The translations under genes were made by a program, and so were the position numbers. Shown one piece after another: positions 45,372 through 52,775 of a stretch of 64,000 bases of DNA. The notes below the pieces were generated by a model. That model had not been told where the DNA came from. It was given only the letters and a program-made list of their open reading frames with translations, and searched no databases. The stretch's first letter is position 1. Each line of letters begins with the position of its first letter. The DNA is from Candidatus Saccharicenans sp. (GTDB taxonomy: Bacteria; Acidobacteriota; Aminicenantia; Aminicenantales; Saccharicenantaceae): positions 1 through 64,000 of the forward strand of contig JASEFX010000007.1 in assembly GCA_030018265.1 (NCBI GenBank), in the 5' to 3' direction.

Positions 45372-46202
45372 ATGGACACCAAGCTTAAAATATACTATTC
45401 CCGCAAGCCCGGTTCTGAAGGCATGATCGACCTGCATACTCACCTTCTGCCAGACTGGGATGATGGGCCTGAGAGCTGGGATGAAGTGAGCCGGATGGTG
45501 GAGGTAGCGGCGGCGGACGGGGAGACCGCAGTCTGTTTGACGCCTCATATATTTCGATTTTCCCGCTATCAGGACAATCAGCAGATTCTGGAAGAGCGCT
45601 TCCAGCAGTTTTATGAGAGATTTGGCGCCGATAACCGGATCAGTTTTTTCAGGGGGGCTGAAGTTTTCATCCACCCGGATATGGTCCAGGAAATTGAATC
45701 AAGGCATTTGAGTGTGAACCAGAGCGAATACGTGTTTGTTGAATTTCCTTCTGACCAGGTTCCAGCCGGGGCCAGGGAGCTCTTCTATCGCCTGATGTTA
45801 GCCGGCTATACTCCGATTATCAGTCATCCGGAAAGGAACGAATTTTTCGGCCGGCAGCCTGAGATTCTCTATGATTTTATAAATCGTGGATGTCTCGCCC
45901 AGCTGACCGCCGGAAGTCTGGTCGGAAGTTTTGGCCGGGAAGTCCAGAGAAGAGCCGAATTGTTTCTGAAACATCATCTGGTTCAAATTATGGCCTCCGA
46001 TGCGCATGATTACCGGAAGAGACCTCCGGTTCTCAGCCGGGGAGTGGAAGCCGCTGCCCGCCTTGTTGGCAGTGAATTAGCCGAGGCGATGGTCAGGCAG
46101 GTTCCTGAAGCGATTCTCAATAATCAGATTATTCCAGAACTGGAAAGGCCGACCAGTCCGCTGCGACGCGGGTTTTTCTTTCGGTGGTTTAAAAAAAAGT
46201 GA
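45372..46202 (+). CDS. CpsB-type PHP-domain protein-tyrosine phosphatase
   Basis: A 276-residue metal-dependent phosphatase: PHP motifs MIDLHTHLLPDWDDGP (residues ~18-33), LTPHIF, FRGAEVFI, ISHPERN and MASDAHDY supply the metal ligands, as in CpsB/YwqE. Directly abutting the BY-kinase gene (zero bases between stop and start), it presumably removes phosphate from the kinase's tyrosine tail. The first 17 residues before MIDLHTH are an unusual extension; a start at 45423 is possible. Confidence 0.92.
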   Translation: MDTKLKIYYSRKPGSEGMIDLHTHLLPDWDDGPESWDEVSRMVEVAAADGETAVCLTPHIFRFSRYQDNQQILEERFQQFYERFGADNRISFFRGAEVFIHPDMVQEIESRHLSVNQSEYVFVEFPSDQVPAGARELFYRLMLAGYTPIISHPERNEFFGRQPEILYDFINRGCLAQLTAGSLVGSFGREVQRRAELFLKHHLVQIMASDAHDYRKRPPVLSRGVEAAARLVGSELAEAMVRQVPEAILNNQIIPELERPTSPLRRGFFFRWFKKK

Positions 46203-46211
46203 AAAAATTTC

Positions 46212-46240
46212 TTGAAAAATGAGTAAAGAAAAGTTATATA
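46212..46240 (+). promoter_or_regulatory. Internal promoter in the EPS locus
   Basis: TTGAAA (46212-46217), 17-bp spacer, TATATA (46235-46240), placed just after the phosphatase stop and about 30 bp before the next start at 46269. It could give the second half of the locus separate expression. Confidence 0.5.
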
Positions 46241-46268
46241 TTGATTATAATTGTTGAGGGAGGTTAAA

Positions 46269-46802
46269 ATGCTCCGCCAAAGAATTTATCGGTCTCCCTT
46301 TTTTGCCGGAATGGTCATCGCCTCATTTTTGCTTTTATTGATTCCCGTGGAAGCTCTGGCTGCTCCAACCGGCTCGCTGGTGGGATTTATCTTCGCTGCT
46401 GACATGAAAACTCCGGTGCAGAACGCCGTGGTTAAAATCAGAAGTCTGGATGACGGCAAAGAATATGTGAGCACCCCAACGGATGCCAGCGGCAATTACA
46501 AACTGGAAAAGGTGAAGGAAGGCAAATACATACTCGGAGTGACGGCTCCTGACGGCGATTATAATTTCCCCTACATTATGGTCGTAAAAGGTGGCGAGAT
46601 GGCCAAGCTGTCTCTCGCGCTGAAAGCTGGAAGCGCAACCGGGCTCGGTCAGGAAACTCTGGAACAAGCGGAAAAAGAAAAAGTTTCATTCTTCAAAACT
46701 CCGGTGGGTGTGGCTGTGCTGATGGTCGCCACCACTCTGGCTCTCTACGGAACTTTCAAGTTGCTCGAGGGCAAAGAAGAAGCTTCACCGTCCAGGAAGT
46801 AG
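46269..46802 (+). CDS. Small exported protein with carboxypeptidase-regulatory-like fold
   Basis: A 177-residue protein; the ATG at 46269 has GAGGGAGG upstream. Signal peptide (about 1-32, IPVEALAAP), a beta-sandwich (about 35-118) of the CarboxypepD_reg/TTR-like type (GSLVGFIFAADMKTPVQNAV, TDASGNYKLEKVKEGKYILG) and a C-terminal membrane segment (about 143-160, VGVAVLMVATTLALYGTFKL) followed by a charged tail. Topology suggests a membrane-anchored periplasmic sugar- or protein-binding module. Role within EPS synthesis unknown. Confidence 0.72.
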   Translation: MLRQRIYRSPFFAGMVIASFLLLLIPVEALAAPTGSLVGFIFAADMKTPVQNAVVKIRSLDDGKEYVSTPTDASGNYKLEKVKEGKYILGVTAPDGDYNFPYIMVVKGGEMAKLSLALKAGSATGLGQETLEQAEKEKVSFFKTPVGVAVLMVATTLALYGTFKLLEGKEEASPSRK

Positions 46803-46804
46803 AA

Positions 46805-46832
46805 TTCCCGGCATAATTTTTCGCACCGGGAA
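46805..46832. other. Hairpin between EPS genes
   Basis: Inverted repeat TTCCCGG (46805-46811) / CCGGGAA (46826-46832) with a 14-nt loop, three bases past the preceding stop. There is no T run after it, so it may be an mRNA-stabilising or attenuating structure, not a terminator. Confidence 0.3.
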
Positions 46833-46897
46833 GCGGGCTTCTGACAGATTGATTCCTTTTCTGTATCCCGCAATGAGATTTATTACTCTGTAGATTG

Positions 46898-48319
46898 ATG
46901 GAATGGATTATATTCGTTATTCTCTGTCTGCTTCTGTGGCTTTTGCCGCTCCCTTTTGGCGGAAATGTTGAATGGGCTGTCCTGGTTCTGGAAGTAACCG
47001 TCTGGGTTTTATTCCTGGCTTATATAGCCGTTCTATCGCGCAGTAAATCTGAAGTCGGCGCCAGAGCAAGATCACCTGTTGAGCGGGCGGTCTTGTGGCT
47101 GGCAATCCTTTTTTTTCTAACAGGGGGGCTTCAGCTCATTCCGCTGCCGGAAGGTCTCGTCGGAACGATATCTCCTGCGGCACACTCCTGGCGTCAATCC
47201 CTGGTAATTGTCGGTCTTTTTCAGCCGGGAAAGTTCGGGCTTCAGACATTGTCTTTGTCCCCGTGGGCCAGCGCTTACGAATTGATCAGATATCTAACGT
47301 ACGGAGCGTTTGTGTTTCTCCTGGCCAGGACTCTTAACAGCCGTGCCAGGATCACAGTGCTGACGGTTACTCTGATCAGTGCTGGGGTTTTTCAATCCCT
47401 GTACGGACTCTCGGAATTTTTTGGCGGCACCAACCGGATCTTCACCTGGGTTAACAAATATTATTCGGGCAGCGCTTTTGGAACGTTCGTCAACCGCGAC
47501 CATTATTCTGCCTTTTTAGAAATGCTTTTCCCCTTGAGTCTGGGTTATTTCCTGGTGCGTTCAGAGTTTTTTTCACTGCGGCCCGGCCTTAACTGGAGAC
47601 AGAAATTAGCCCGCTTCGGTCAGGAACACGTGCAAAAGTCCCTGCTGTTCATCATACCGCCGCTGATAATTGGACTCGGTCTGTTTTTCTCACGCTGCCG
47701 TTCAGGAATCATTATCTTCATCGTCATCTTTTTTGTAACCCTGATCATGCTTTCTGTGTCAGCTGAATCGGAAAGACCTGGAACAGAAAAGAAACTCGTG
47801 CGGGTAGTGGTGCTGGTGGTGCTGCTGGCGGTGGTTCTGGTCGGGATAGATCCGATTCTGGAGAGATTCACGCGGGAAGGTTTTATCGATAAAAGCAGGC
47901 TGCTTTTCTATCGCCATACTCTTGACCTGATTGCAGATTATCCTCTGGTGGGATGCGGACTCGGGACTTATGCTCAGGCCATTAATTATTATTTACCCGG
48001 AGACCCGGGAGTCATTGTCAGTCATGCCCACAACGATTATCTGGAAATGCTGGCTGAGTCCGGACTGATCGGCGGTTTATCGTTAATCATAGCCGGCTTC
48101 CTGGCGTTTTCCCTGTCTTTAAGAAAATGGTTGAGATGCCGGAATCCACTCGCCAAGGGAGTTGGCCTGGGAGCGCTGATGGGGGTACTGGCGATATTTC
48201 TGCACAGCCTGACGGATTTCAGTCTCAGAATGCCCGGGAATGCCCTTGTCTGGTTGAGTCTTATGGTTCTGGCGATAAAAACTCCTGCCGTCCTGGAAAA
48301 AGAGGAGGGGCAGCCATGA
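46898..48319 (+). CDS. O-antigen ligase/polymerase (Wzy/WaaL) family protein
   Basis: Polytopic inner-membrane protein (473 aa, about ten to twelve hydrophobic segments). The conserved periplasmic loop VSHAHNDYLEMLAESGLIGG is the signature of the O-antigen ligase/polymerase superfamily (PF04932). In an EPS locus it most likely polymerises repeat units (Wzy role) or ligates them. No Wzx flippase is nearby. The ATG at 46898 follows a TTG at 46895; no strong ribosome site. Its stop overlaps the next start as ATGA. Confidence 0.85.
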   Translation: MEWIIFVILCLLLWLLPLPFGGNVEWAVLVLEVTVWVLFLAYIAVLSRSKSEVGARARSPVERAVLWLAILFFLTGGLQLIPLPEGLVGTISPAAHSWRQSLVIVGLFQPGKFGLQTLSLSPWASAYELIRYLTYGAFVFLLARTLNSRARITVLTVTLISAGVFQSLYGLSEFFGGTNRIFTWVNKYYSGSAFGTFVNRDHYSAFLEMLFPLSLGYFLVRSEFFSLRPGLNWRQKLARFGQEHVQKSLLFIIPPLIIGLGLFFSRCRSGIIIFIVIFFVTLIMLSVSAESERPGTEKKLVRVVVLVVLLAVVLVGIDPILERFTREGFIDKSRLLFYRHTLDLIADYPLVGCGLGTYAQAINYYLPGDPGVIVSHAHNDYLEMLAESGLIGGLSLIIAGFLAFSLSLRKWLRCRNPLAKGVGLGALMGVLAIFLHSLTDFSLRMPGNALVWLSLMVLAIKTPAVLEKEEGQP

Positions 48320-49005
48320 AAGGGCAGAATGACGCCCGCCGGATCATGCAGAAAATTGCCACAGTTCTGGCGATGGCTGGCGGTTTACTGGCTCTGACCG
48401 CTTCCGTTTTTTTATACTGCGGGTACTGGCATTATTACCGCTATCAGGAAGCCATCAGAAATGTTAGAAGTCTGGAGCGGGAATATCCAGCCCTGGAAAA
48501 AAGATTGCGGGCGGTGGTGAACTGTTATCCTCTGTCTGTTTTTTACTACGAACTCGGCCGGTTGCATCTTCGCCGGGCGATGGCTGAAGTTGAGTTTTAC
48601 CAGGCGCAAAACAGCGATATTTATTTAGATAAAGCCCGGGAAGCCCTGCTGCGGGCGGTGGAGGGGAATCCCCTTGACCACAGCTTTTTATGGGAATTGA
48701 GCAAGGTTTATTTTCTCTACAATTATCCGATTATGACCTATGCTGAGAAGGGACGTCTGATCTGCCGGGAGGCGCTGAGGCGCTATCCTTACAATGAATT
48801 TCTCTTCCTCAACATCGCGCTGATCTTTTTTGAGCAGTGGCCGCTTCTCGAACAATCGGAGAAGGAATGGCTTGCCGAAAGCCTGAAACGGATGATCGGC
48901 GCCGATCCACGTTTCATCGACCGCCTGAGAAATCGCTGGCGTCAGAGTTACCGGGAAACGCGGACACTGGACGCCAGGCTGGCCGAGCTCAAACTCAGCC
49001 CTTGA
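48316..49005 (+). CDS. Membrane-anchored TPR-like protein of the EPS locus
   Basis: A 229-residue protein starting at 48316 (GGAGG upstream, 4-bp overlap with the polymerase gene). One membrane span (about 15-37) then helical repeats resembling TPRs: YYELGRLHLRRAMAEVEF, DKAREALLRAVEGNPLDHSF, KGRLICREALRRYPYNEF. Wzy-type polymerases are often followed by or fused to TPR domains, so this may be a partner of the upstream protein. A longer frame back to 48127 lies inside the polymerase gene and is rejected. Confidence 0.72.
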   Translation: MKGQNDARRIMQKIATVLAMAGGLLALTASVFLYCGYWHYYRYQEAIRNVRSLEREYPALEKRLRAVVNCYPLSVFYYELGRLHLRRAMAEVEFYQAQNSDIYLDKAREALLRAVEGNPLDHSFLWELSKVYFLYNYPIMTYAEKGRLICREALRRYPYNEFLFLNIALIFFEQWPLLEQSEKEWLAESLKRMIGADPRFIDRLRNRWRQSYRETRTLDARLAELKLSP

Positions 49006-49047
49006 GCGGTCGGCCTGTTATTTTAACTTTATGTGAACGGAGGGGAG

Positions 49048-50226
49048 ATGAAAGAAAGTAAGAATTCAGGATATCTCAGGAAAATATCAGCTGTTATTTT
49101 TTTGTCTTTAATCATTTTCCCGGTTCTGGCTGGTGGCATTCTGATGCCTCAATCATCCGCCGCTGATGAAACGCGTTACCTGAGGTTTGCACGCGGAATT
49201 AACCTGCCATTCTGGTTCTGGCTGAACAGCGGAGAGCTTCAGCCTCTGGAGAAACGTTTTTCTGAAGACGACCTGGCGCTCATCCGCCAGCTTGGCTTTA
49301 CTTACGTCCGGGTGCCAGTGGATATGGCTAACATATATGACCCAGAACGGAACGATCTGCTGCATCCAGCGGCCATGGAGCTCCTGCTTTCAGGGCTCAA
49401 AAAAATAATTTCCACCGGTCTCGCCGTAAATTTTGACCTGCACAGCATTTCTCAGAAAACCGGGGGATCTGATTATTCGGGCCCGCTTGGGAAGGACCCG
49501 GAATTTACCGAAAAGTTTTTTGTTTTCTGGGAAAACCTGGCCGTGAAGCTGTCTGTTTTTGACCCGGAGTGGCTGATCGTGGAACCGATGAATGAACCCG
49601 TATTTCTTGGAGAGGAACACCGCTGGCCGCCGATCCAGAAAGAACTTATCGCCCGGATAAGGGCTAAGTTGCCGCGGCATACCATCCTGGCCACAGGAGC
49701 TTTCTGGTCCAACCTTTCAACCCTGCTGGCGCTCGAGCCGCTGGATGACCCCAAAATCTGGTATTGTTTTCATTTTTATGAACCTCACATTTTCACCCAT
49801 CAGGGCGCCCACTGGAGTTCGGAGCTGGTGAAGAAAGTGAGAAAAGTGCCGTATCCTTCTTCGCCGGAAGCAGTGAAGGAAGCGATGGCCCTGGTGCAGG
49901 AGGAAAACCTTAAAAAGGCTCTTAAAACCTATGGAGAGGAGAGATGGGATGCTGCCAGAATAGAGGAAAGAATCCGCCAGGCTGCCGATTGGGCCTCAAG
50001 ACATCGCGTACGGCTGATCTGCAATGAGTTCGGGGCTTACCGCATCTACTGCCCTCCGGCGGCGCGCGTTGCCTGGGTTCGCGATGTCAGGTCGGCTCTG
50101 GAAAAGTACGGGATCAGCTGGGCGATGTGGGAGTTTGACGGAAGCTTCGGGCTGGTATACCGGAGGGGGAATAAAGTGATTCCCGACAGAAAACTGGCGC
50201 AAGCTCTGGGGTTGAACATTAAGTAG
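49048..50226 (+). CDS. Secreted GH5-family glycoside hydrolase
   Basis: Exported endo-glycanase-like enzyme (392 aa). The ATG at 49048 has GGAGGGGAG upstream; the signal peptide covers about 1-40. GH5 landmarks: RGINLPFWFWL, FTYVRVPVD, the acid/base Glu in VEPMNEPVF and the nucleophile Glu in RLICNEFGAYR, then SWAMWEFDGSFGLVY. As last plus-strand gene of the EPS cluster it may trim or release the polymer, as BcsZ-like glycanases do, or act in polysaccharide use. Substrate unknown. Confidence 0.88.
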   Translation: MKESKNSGYLRKISAVIFLSLIIFPVLAGGILMPQSSAADETRYLRFARGINLPFWFWLNSGELQPLEKRFSEDDLALIRQLGFTYVRVPVDMANIYDPERNDLLHPAAMELLLSGLKKIISTGLAVNFDLHSISQKTGGSDYSGPLGKDPEFTEKFFVFWENLAVKLSVFDPEWLIVEPMNEPVFLGEEHRWPPIQKELIARIRAKLPRHTILATGAFWSNLSTLLALEPLDDPKIWYCFHFYEPHIFTHQGAHWSSELVKKVRKVPYPSSPEAVKEAMALVQEENLKKALKTYGEERWDAARIEERIRQAADWASRHRVRLICNEFGAYRIYCPPAARVAWVRDVRSALEKYGISWAMWEFDGSFGLVYRRGNKVIPDRKLAQALGLNIK

Positions 50227-50230
50227 GATT

Positions 50231-50674
50231 TCAGCCAGGAAAATTATTTTTATACTTTGACTGGATTCGGGCAAACTGTTCTTTTATTTCACGCGGCAAG
50301 CTCGATCCTGAAATTCGTGGGCCAAGCCTGAAACGGTAAATTTCTTTAAGATAATGTTCAACCTGTTCGGTTTTCTTAAGGTTGTAAGCCGAGAGAGTTA
50401 GATAAACAAAGGCGGCACCGAGGAGGTCCGGTTCGTCCAGCAGGCCGAAGGCAGCGATTTTTAAACATTCAAAAGCTTCTTCAAAATTACCCCGGTTAAA
50501 AGCTTCGATTCCTTCTTCGTAAAGGTTAAGGTAAAAGGGGTCAATCTTTTTTGATCCGTCTGGCAGTTGCTGAGCTTTGAGGGGGATATTAAACAATAAG
50601 AGGCAAATGAACAGGGTTGACAGAAGAGGAGAGGCCGGAATCAGATACTCTTTCACCTTCGCCAGGCCGGACAT
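50231..50674 (-). CDS. Small exported helical-repeat protein
   Basis: A 147-residue protein, not recognised as a named family. A signal peptide (about 14-35, STLFICLLLFNIPLKAQ) precedes TPR-like helices (FYLNLYEEGIEAFNRGNFEE, AFVYLTLSAYNLKKTEQVEH) and the C-terminal LPREIKEQFARIQSKYKNNF. It converges on the GH5 gene with only 4 bp between the stops. Its promoter carries a palindrome across the -10, so it is probably tightly regulated. Confidence 0.7.
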   Translation of the reverse strand: MSGLAKVKEYLIPASPLLSTLFICLLLFNIPLKAQQLPDGSKKIDPFYLNLYEEGIEAFNRGNFEEAFECLKIAAFGLLDEPDLLGAAFVYLTLSAYNLKKTEQVEHYLKEIYRFRLGPRISGSSLPREIKEQFARIQSKYKNNFPG

Positions 50675-50687
50675 TTCCTTTTCTCCC

Positions 50688-50712
50688 GATTAAAATTAAA
50701 CAAATTTTAATC
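50688..50712. promoter_or_regulatory. Palindrome over the -10 of the helical-repeat gene
   Basis: Perfect 10-bp arms GATTAAAATT / AATTTTAATC around AAACA (25 bp). On the minus strand the first arm contains the TAAAAT -10 and the dyad ends 14 bp before the start codon at 50674, a classical repressor position. It could also fold as a weak AU-rich RNA hairpin. Confidence 0.45.
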
Positions 50713-50732
50713 CATTTTTGGCTTTCAGGCAA
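50704..50732 (-). promoter_or_regulatory. Promoter of the helical-repeat gene
   Basis: Minus strand: TTGCCT (50727-50732), 17-bp spacer, TAAAAT (50704-50709). The -10 lies within the palindrome at 50688-50712. Confidence 0.55.
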
Positions 50733-50926
50733 GTCCCGGAGCAAGGCCAATTCATGCGCCTTACAAACCCTGGTTGAAAGCCTTTCTCAGGTTTGCATCT
50801 GAACGCGGCTTTCTGTGCCAGAAAAGCCCTTTTATTGTGAAAGATATCCAGAGCAAGGTAAATGCAGCTCCCTGTGCTTACCTCCAGGCCGGGGATTAAT
50901 TAATGCAGCGATGCGAGTATAATTTT
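50733..50926. other. Divergent intergenic region before the ATP synthase genes
   Basis: The 302-bp gap 50675-50976 separates two divergent genes. Apart from the two promoters at its ends and a second TATAAT at 50918-50923, this middle part shows no gene, tRNA or strong hairpin. Confidence 0.5.
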
Positions 50927-50956
50927 TTGTCGTATGGCGTAATGCCAGCATATAAT
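50927..50956 (+). promoter_or_regulatory. Promoter of the atpZ-atpI-atpB-atpE operon
   Basis: TTGTCG (50927-50932), 18-bp spacer, perfect TATAAT (50951-50956), about 20 bp before the TTG start at 50977. A second perfect TATAAT at 50918-50923 may be an alternative -10. Confidence 0.55.
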
Positions 50957-50976
50957 AAATCTAAGAGGAAACAAAG

Positions 50977-51231
50977 TTGAGAAGACCGTTGCTTAACGAT
51001 TTCCGGAAGTTAGCCGAGATCTCCTCGCTGGTTTTGATCCTGCCCTCTTCTATAGCCGTTGGCCTGGCCATCGGTTACCTGCTCGATCGCTGGCTTAAAA
51101 CCGAGCCCTGGATGCTGCTGATCTGGCTTATATTCGGAGTAGCCTCCGGGCTGCTCAACCTATTCAGGGGTATAAAGCGGTATCTGCGGGAAATTGAGGA
51201 GAAGGGAGATCGCTCCCGGCGGTCGGATTGA
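50977..51231 (+). CDS. atpZ: AtpZ/AtpI-type small membrane protein
   Basis: An 84-residue protein with two membrane spans (about 17-36 and 43-62; SSIAVGLAIGYLLDRWLKTE, PWMLLIWLIFGVASGLLNLF) matching the AtpZ (F0F1-ATPase subunit, putative) family found ahead of atpI in many bacteria. Proposed roles are c-ring assembly or Mg/Ca movement with AtpI. The start is a TTG with GAGG upstream. Confidence 0.82.
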   Translation: MRRPLLNDFRKLAEISSLVLILPSSIAVGLAIGYLLDRWLKTEPWMLLIWLIFGVASGLLNLFRGIKRYLREIEEKGDRSRRSD

Positions 51232-51271
51232 ATATCCTTAAAGATGTCTGTAAAATCTTTTGAGGCAGAAA

Positions 51272-51661
51272 ATGAATAATCACGGGCTGGAAAAATCCAT
51301 AAGACGGGTGCCGCTGGAAACGCTGATACTTGGAGTGATTTCTGGAGCAGCTGCTTTCTTTTTGTTTGAACCAGCTTCAGGAGTACTCGTCCTGGCCGGG
51401 GCGATTCTGTCCAGTCTGGGTTTTATATCTGTTAAATCTTTTGTTGACAGGTATTTATATTCGAAATCACACCGCCTCCGCCGCCGGGCGCTGATTTTTT
51501 ACGCGGTGAGGCTATTGTTGATTTGCCTTATTTTTTTAATTATAATCATATTCTTCAAGACCAGGATATTAGCTCTGGCTGCAGGTTTTTCTCTTATAGT
51601 AATCTCAATTATTCTGGAGGTGGTCAGGAATCTGGCCAGCTTGAAGCTATGGAAGGCTTAG
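51272..51661 (+). CDS. atpI: ATP synthase protein I (AtpI-like)
   Basis: A 129-residue membrane protein with four hydrophobic segments in two pairs (about 18-55 and 75-118). Sequence conservation in AtpI is low and the call leans on length, topology and its place between atpZ and atpB. The ATG at 51272 is preferred over a TTG at 51260 because GAGG lies before it. The 3' end overlaps atpB by 13 bp. Likely role is c-ring assembly. Confidence 0.7.
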   Translation: MNNHGLEKSIRRVPLETLILGVISGAAAFFLFEPASGVLVLAGAILSSLGFISVKSFVDRYLYSKSHRLRRRALIFYAVRLLLICLIFLIIIIFFKTRILALAAGFSLIVISIILEVVRNLASLKLWKA

Positions 51662-52395
51662 AACACAGTCTGCCGATAGTGGATTTTTTTAATTTCGTCC
51701 TTGGACGTCCGCTGGCCGCGCTGCTGGGGCTTCTGGGCTTTCAGGTTAAGGATCCGAAGCATCTTCTACCCGATTATCTGGTGATGGCCCTGCTTGTGGT
51801 CATAATCCTGTCAGTGCTGCTTTCTCTGGCCGGGCGCCGGGTCAAACTTGTTCCCGATAAAATGCAGGCGATGCTGGAAAGCCTGCTTGACTTTTTTGAA
51901 GGACTGATACTTGATACCATAGGAGAGCCCGGAAAAAAATATCTGCCGCTGGTGGCCACGGTCGGCCTTTTTATAATGACTTCCAACCTGCTGGGCCTGA
52001 TTCCGGGCTTCATGTCTCCGACCAGCAAGTTGAACGTTACTCTGGCCTGCGCCCTGGTGGTCTGGCTTTACTATCACTGGCAGGGCATCAAAAGCCAGGG
52101 GCTTCTCGGTTATCTTAAACATTTCACCGGACCGAATCCGTTTCTGGCTCCGCTTCTGCTGCCGATTGAAATTATCAGCCATTTTTCCCGGCCGGTTTCC
52201 CTGTCAATGCGTCTTTTTGGAAATATTTTCTCAGAAGAGCTACTGATTCTGATTATCGCTTCGATCATTCCTTTTTTCCTTCCGCTGCCTTTCATGGCCA
52301 TAGCCATTTTCACTTCTGTAATTCAGGCCTACGTTTTTGTCCTGCTTACTTGCATTTATATAGCGGGGGCGATAGCCCACGAGGAAGAACATTAA
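51649..52395 (+). CDS. atpB: ATP synthase F0 subunit a
   Basis: Membrane stator subunit (248 aa) forming the ion half-channels beside the c-ring. The essential Arg is in PVSLSMRLFGNIFSEELL (E. coli R210 equivalent). Other conserved parts: MTSNLLGLIPGFMSPTSKLN and AIFTSVIQAYVFVLLTCIYI. The start at 51649 gives MEGLEHSLPIVDFF, a normal N-terminus; an upstream frame to 51523 would lie within atpI. It overlaps atpI by 13 bp and atpE follows after 18 bp. Confidence 0.95.
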   Translation: MEGLEHSLPIVDFFNFVLGRPLAALLGLLGFQVKDPKHLLPDYLVMALLVVIILSVLLSLAGRRVKLVPDKMQAMLESLLDFFEGLILDTIGEPGKKYLPLVATVGLFIMTSNLLGLIPGFMSPTSKLNVTLACALVVWLYYHWQGIKSQGLLGYLKHFTGPNPFLAPLLLPIEIISHFSRPVSLSMRLFGNIFSEELLILIIASIIPFFLPLPFMAIAIFTSVIQAYVFVLLTCIYIAGAIAHEEEH

Positions 52396-52413
52396 TGAAA
52401 AGGAGTGTTTGAG

Positions 52414-52749
52414 ATGTCCAAGAATAGTAAGGTTATCGGTCTTCTGGTTTTTATTCTGGCTCTTACTCTTGTTCCGTTGAACGCTCAGACGGTGGATCCC
52501 ACCAGAGCCAGCCTGTTTAAACTTTCGATTATTGTTGGTGCTGGTGTGATTACCTTAGCGGTCATCGCCGGCGCCTTCGGACAGGCCAAGGCTATTTCTT
52601 CAGCCTGCGAGAGCATCTCCCGCAACCCTGCAGCCGGCCAGTACATCAGAGGAATATTGATTTTTGGACTGGTGTTGATTGAAACTCTGGTTATATACGC
52701 TCTGCTGATCACCATCATAATTCTCATGGTCAAGTGGGGTGCTTATTGA
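52414..52749 (+). CDS. atpE: ATP synthase F0 subunit c, sodium-type signature, extended N-terminus
   Basis: Ion-carrying ring subunit of 111 aa, longer than the usual ~80. The first ~25 residues look like a signal peptide (LLVFILALTLVPLNAQ). The hairpin follows: TM1 with Q57 (GAFGQAKAI), loop R70-N-P, TM2 with ion-binding E90-T91 and Y95 (LVLIETLVIYALL). Spacings Q-to-R (13) and R-to-E (20) match Ilyobacter tartaricus, where Q32, E65 and S66 bind Na+. Sodium coupling is therefore likely. Subunit b, delta and all F1 genes are absent from this operon. AAGGAG precedes the ATG at 52414. Confidence 0.93.
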   Translation: MSKNSKVIGLLVFILALTLVPLNAQTVDPTRASLFKLSIIVGAGVITLAVIAGAFGQAKAISSACESISRNPAAGQYIRGILIFGLVLIETLVIYALLITIIILMVKWGAY

Positions 52750-52775
52750 AAACCTCGGAGCCTTCAAAAAAATAG

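Noticed and set aside
44772..45674. 300-codon minus-strand open frame across the BY-kinase/PHP junction
   Set aside because: It is a shadow of two well-recognised genes with intact motifs; its translation resembles no protein.
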